Part shown: positions 63,204-64,000 of the stretch, piece after piece | Layout: every line of letters begins with the position of its first letter | Numbering within the stretch: position 1 is the first letter of the stretch | From: Dokdonella_A sp046347015 | GTDB lineage: Bacteria > Pseudomonadota > Gammaproteobacteria > Xanthomonadales > Rhodanobacteraceae | Assembly (NCBI GenBank): GCA_046347015.1 | Contig: JAXMHA010000009.1 | Location: 1 to 64,000 of the forward strand | DNA length: 64,000 nt | Reading direction: 5' to 3' | Translations under genes and position numbers: made by a program | The notes under the pieces: generated by a model | Database searches by the model: none | Told to the model about the DNA's origin: nothing | Seen by the model: only the letters and a program-made list of their open reading frames with translations

Positions 63204-64000
63204 TCAAACCGGCCGCGGCAAGTCCTTCGCGGCGCTGACGATCGCCTGCGTTTCCACGCTCACGCGCGTGACGCGCGCGAGCAGGCTGATGACCTTGTTC
63301 TTGTAGTCGGCAAAGCGGTGGCAGGTGTTGAATTTCCGCGGAGACGCAGTCTTTCGGGGTCTTTCCTTGTACTGATCGAGGTGGATCCATTCGAGCGCGC
63401 TGCGGTTGCCGAGCTTGTAGTCCCAAGACCGGGCGGCACGCCGTTGAGCGTGGTCTCCGAATCCAGCGCAACGCTGCCGGTGTCCTTGTGTTCATTGCGC
63501 GCAGTATGGCCTTGGGCGCGGCGTTGCCCTTGCGCTTTTCTTGCCGGTACATCCACGCGCGAAAGCGGCCAGGGTTCGGATTTGATTCGTAGCCGATGTG
63601 CAGGTCCATCAACTGCGTGCCCCACTCGGCCCACTGCCAGAAGTTTCGGGGAACGGAATGCGCGGGAATTCGCGCTTGAGATTCCTGCGCGTACTTTCGC
63701 GGTAGACTGGATCGTGCAGTACGGCGTAGACGTAGTGGAAGATGTCCTTGCCTGGTGATCGCGCGCTTCTTCTCGTCATTCCGCGCGCGCGGGATCATGG
63801 GGGCTGTAGGGACGCCGAAGGAAATGGCGAAGCCGGCGGCCCGTCAGGGCGAGCCGCAGGATGCGTGGCGAGCATCCAGTGGGTTCGCCTTCGACGTGGT
63901 GCAGAAAGGCGCTGACCTCCGCCTTCGCGGGAGTGACGACGTTCTTGTAGTGATCCCGGAAACTGCTCAAGGCCCAGTCGGAGATGTTGTCGATGCGGTT
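63204..64000 (-). pseudogene. Decayed C-terminus of a type ISP restriction-modification enzyme (cut by window edge)
   Basis: Fragments in all three minus-strand frames match, in order, the C-terminal target-recognition part of type ISP enzymes: NRIDNISDWALSSFRDHYKN at the window edge; HYVYAVLHDPVYRE and LKREFPRIPFP; FWQWAEWGTQLMDLHIGYE; SEPWPLSRVDVP; VALDSETTLNGVPP; WDYKLGNRSALEWI; and FADYKNKVISLLARVTRVSVE before a TGA at 63204-63206. At least five frame changes and a 167-bp insertion (63773-63939) separate them, so no intact protein can be made. The upstream helicase/methylase half lies outside the window. Confidence 0.75.
63773..63939. mobile_element. Short inverted-repeat (MITE/REP-like) element inserted in the ISP gene
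   Basis: About 167 bp that has no counterpart in the ISP protein alignment as I know it. It begins TCGTCATTCCGCG and ends CGCGGGAGTGACGA, whose complement is TCGTCACTCCCGCG: near-identical terminal inverted repeats. The ends resemble the CGTCATTCCCGCG repeats frequent in proteobacteria. It encodes nothing. Confidence 0.55.

Overview
The window comes from a GC-rich Gram-negative bacterium: it has TonB-dependent receptors, a porin, RND pumps and periplasmic c-type cytochromes. Gene families, intergenic repeats (a 'GTTGGGCT…AGCCCAAC' palindrome and a 'TTCCCGC…GCGGGAA' palindrome) and codon use suggest a gammaproteobacterium close to the Xanthomonadales; this placement is inference. No rRNA, tRNA or CRISPR array was recognised.

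Left third (about 1.7-27 kb): methanol/alcohol oxidation. A long minus-strand gene string runs from 14.1 kb down to 1.7 kb. It encodes a GFA-type formaldehyde protein, the PQQ dehydrogenase XoxF with the lanthanide-type Asp-Tyr-Asp signature, a XoxJ-like binding protein fused to ankyrin repeats, a PQQ-system ABC binding protein, a YVTN beta-propeller, a c-type cytochrome carrying two EF-hands, a SsuABC/TauABC-like ABC transporter, and the ATPase and permease of the PQQ-associated ABC system. On the plus strand follow a second MxaG/XoxG-type cytochrome with its own propeller, glutathione-dependent formaldehyde dehydrogenase (frmA) and a response regulator, facing a MoxY-like histidine kinase. 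Two TonB receptors and an AcoR-type sigma-54 activator complete the block. Methanol would be oxidised in the periplasm by XoxF, electrons passed to cytochrome, and formaldehyde oxidised as its glutathione adduct in the cytoplasm. One TonB receptor has an acidic, Cys-bounded surface segment and an intrinsic-terminator hairpin in its leader, so it is a candidate regulated metal or metallophore importer.

Middle (27-48 kb): an MdtABC-type RND efflux operon, a TPR-sulfotransferase, a porin, a peptidase/ABC-exporter operon, ferredoxin-NADP reductase, a YadGH-type ABC exporter, TatD and HrpB. These are ordinary chromosomal genes.

Right third (48-64 kb): accessory genes. The most unusual is a four-gene minus-strand locus (52.1-57.1 kb): a TIR-transmembrane-TPR protein, a 140-residue beta-rich protein, a 75-residue exported peptide whose frame is broken at a C8 run, and a SLOG-like four-helix membrane protein. 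The two small proteins are unrelated except that both end in DPKIKN plus one residue. I propose this as a candidate undescribed nucleotide-signalling or immunity system. Beyond it lie a GNAT plus PaiB-VOC fusion pair, a secreted protein of unknown family, a cupin-like protein, a NnrU homologue and two decayed genes. The one at the right edge is the C-terminal end of a type ISP restriction-modification enzyme, broken by frameshifts and by a roughly 167-bp inverted-repeat element.
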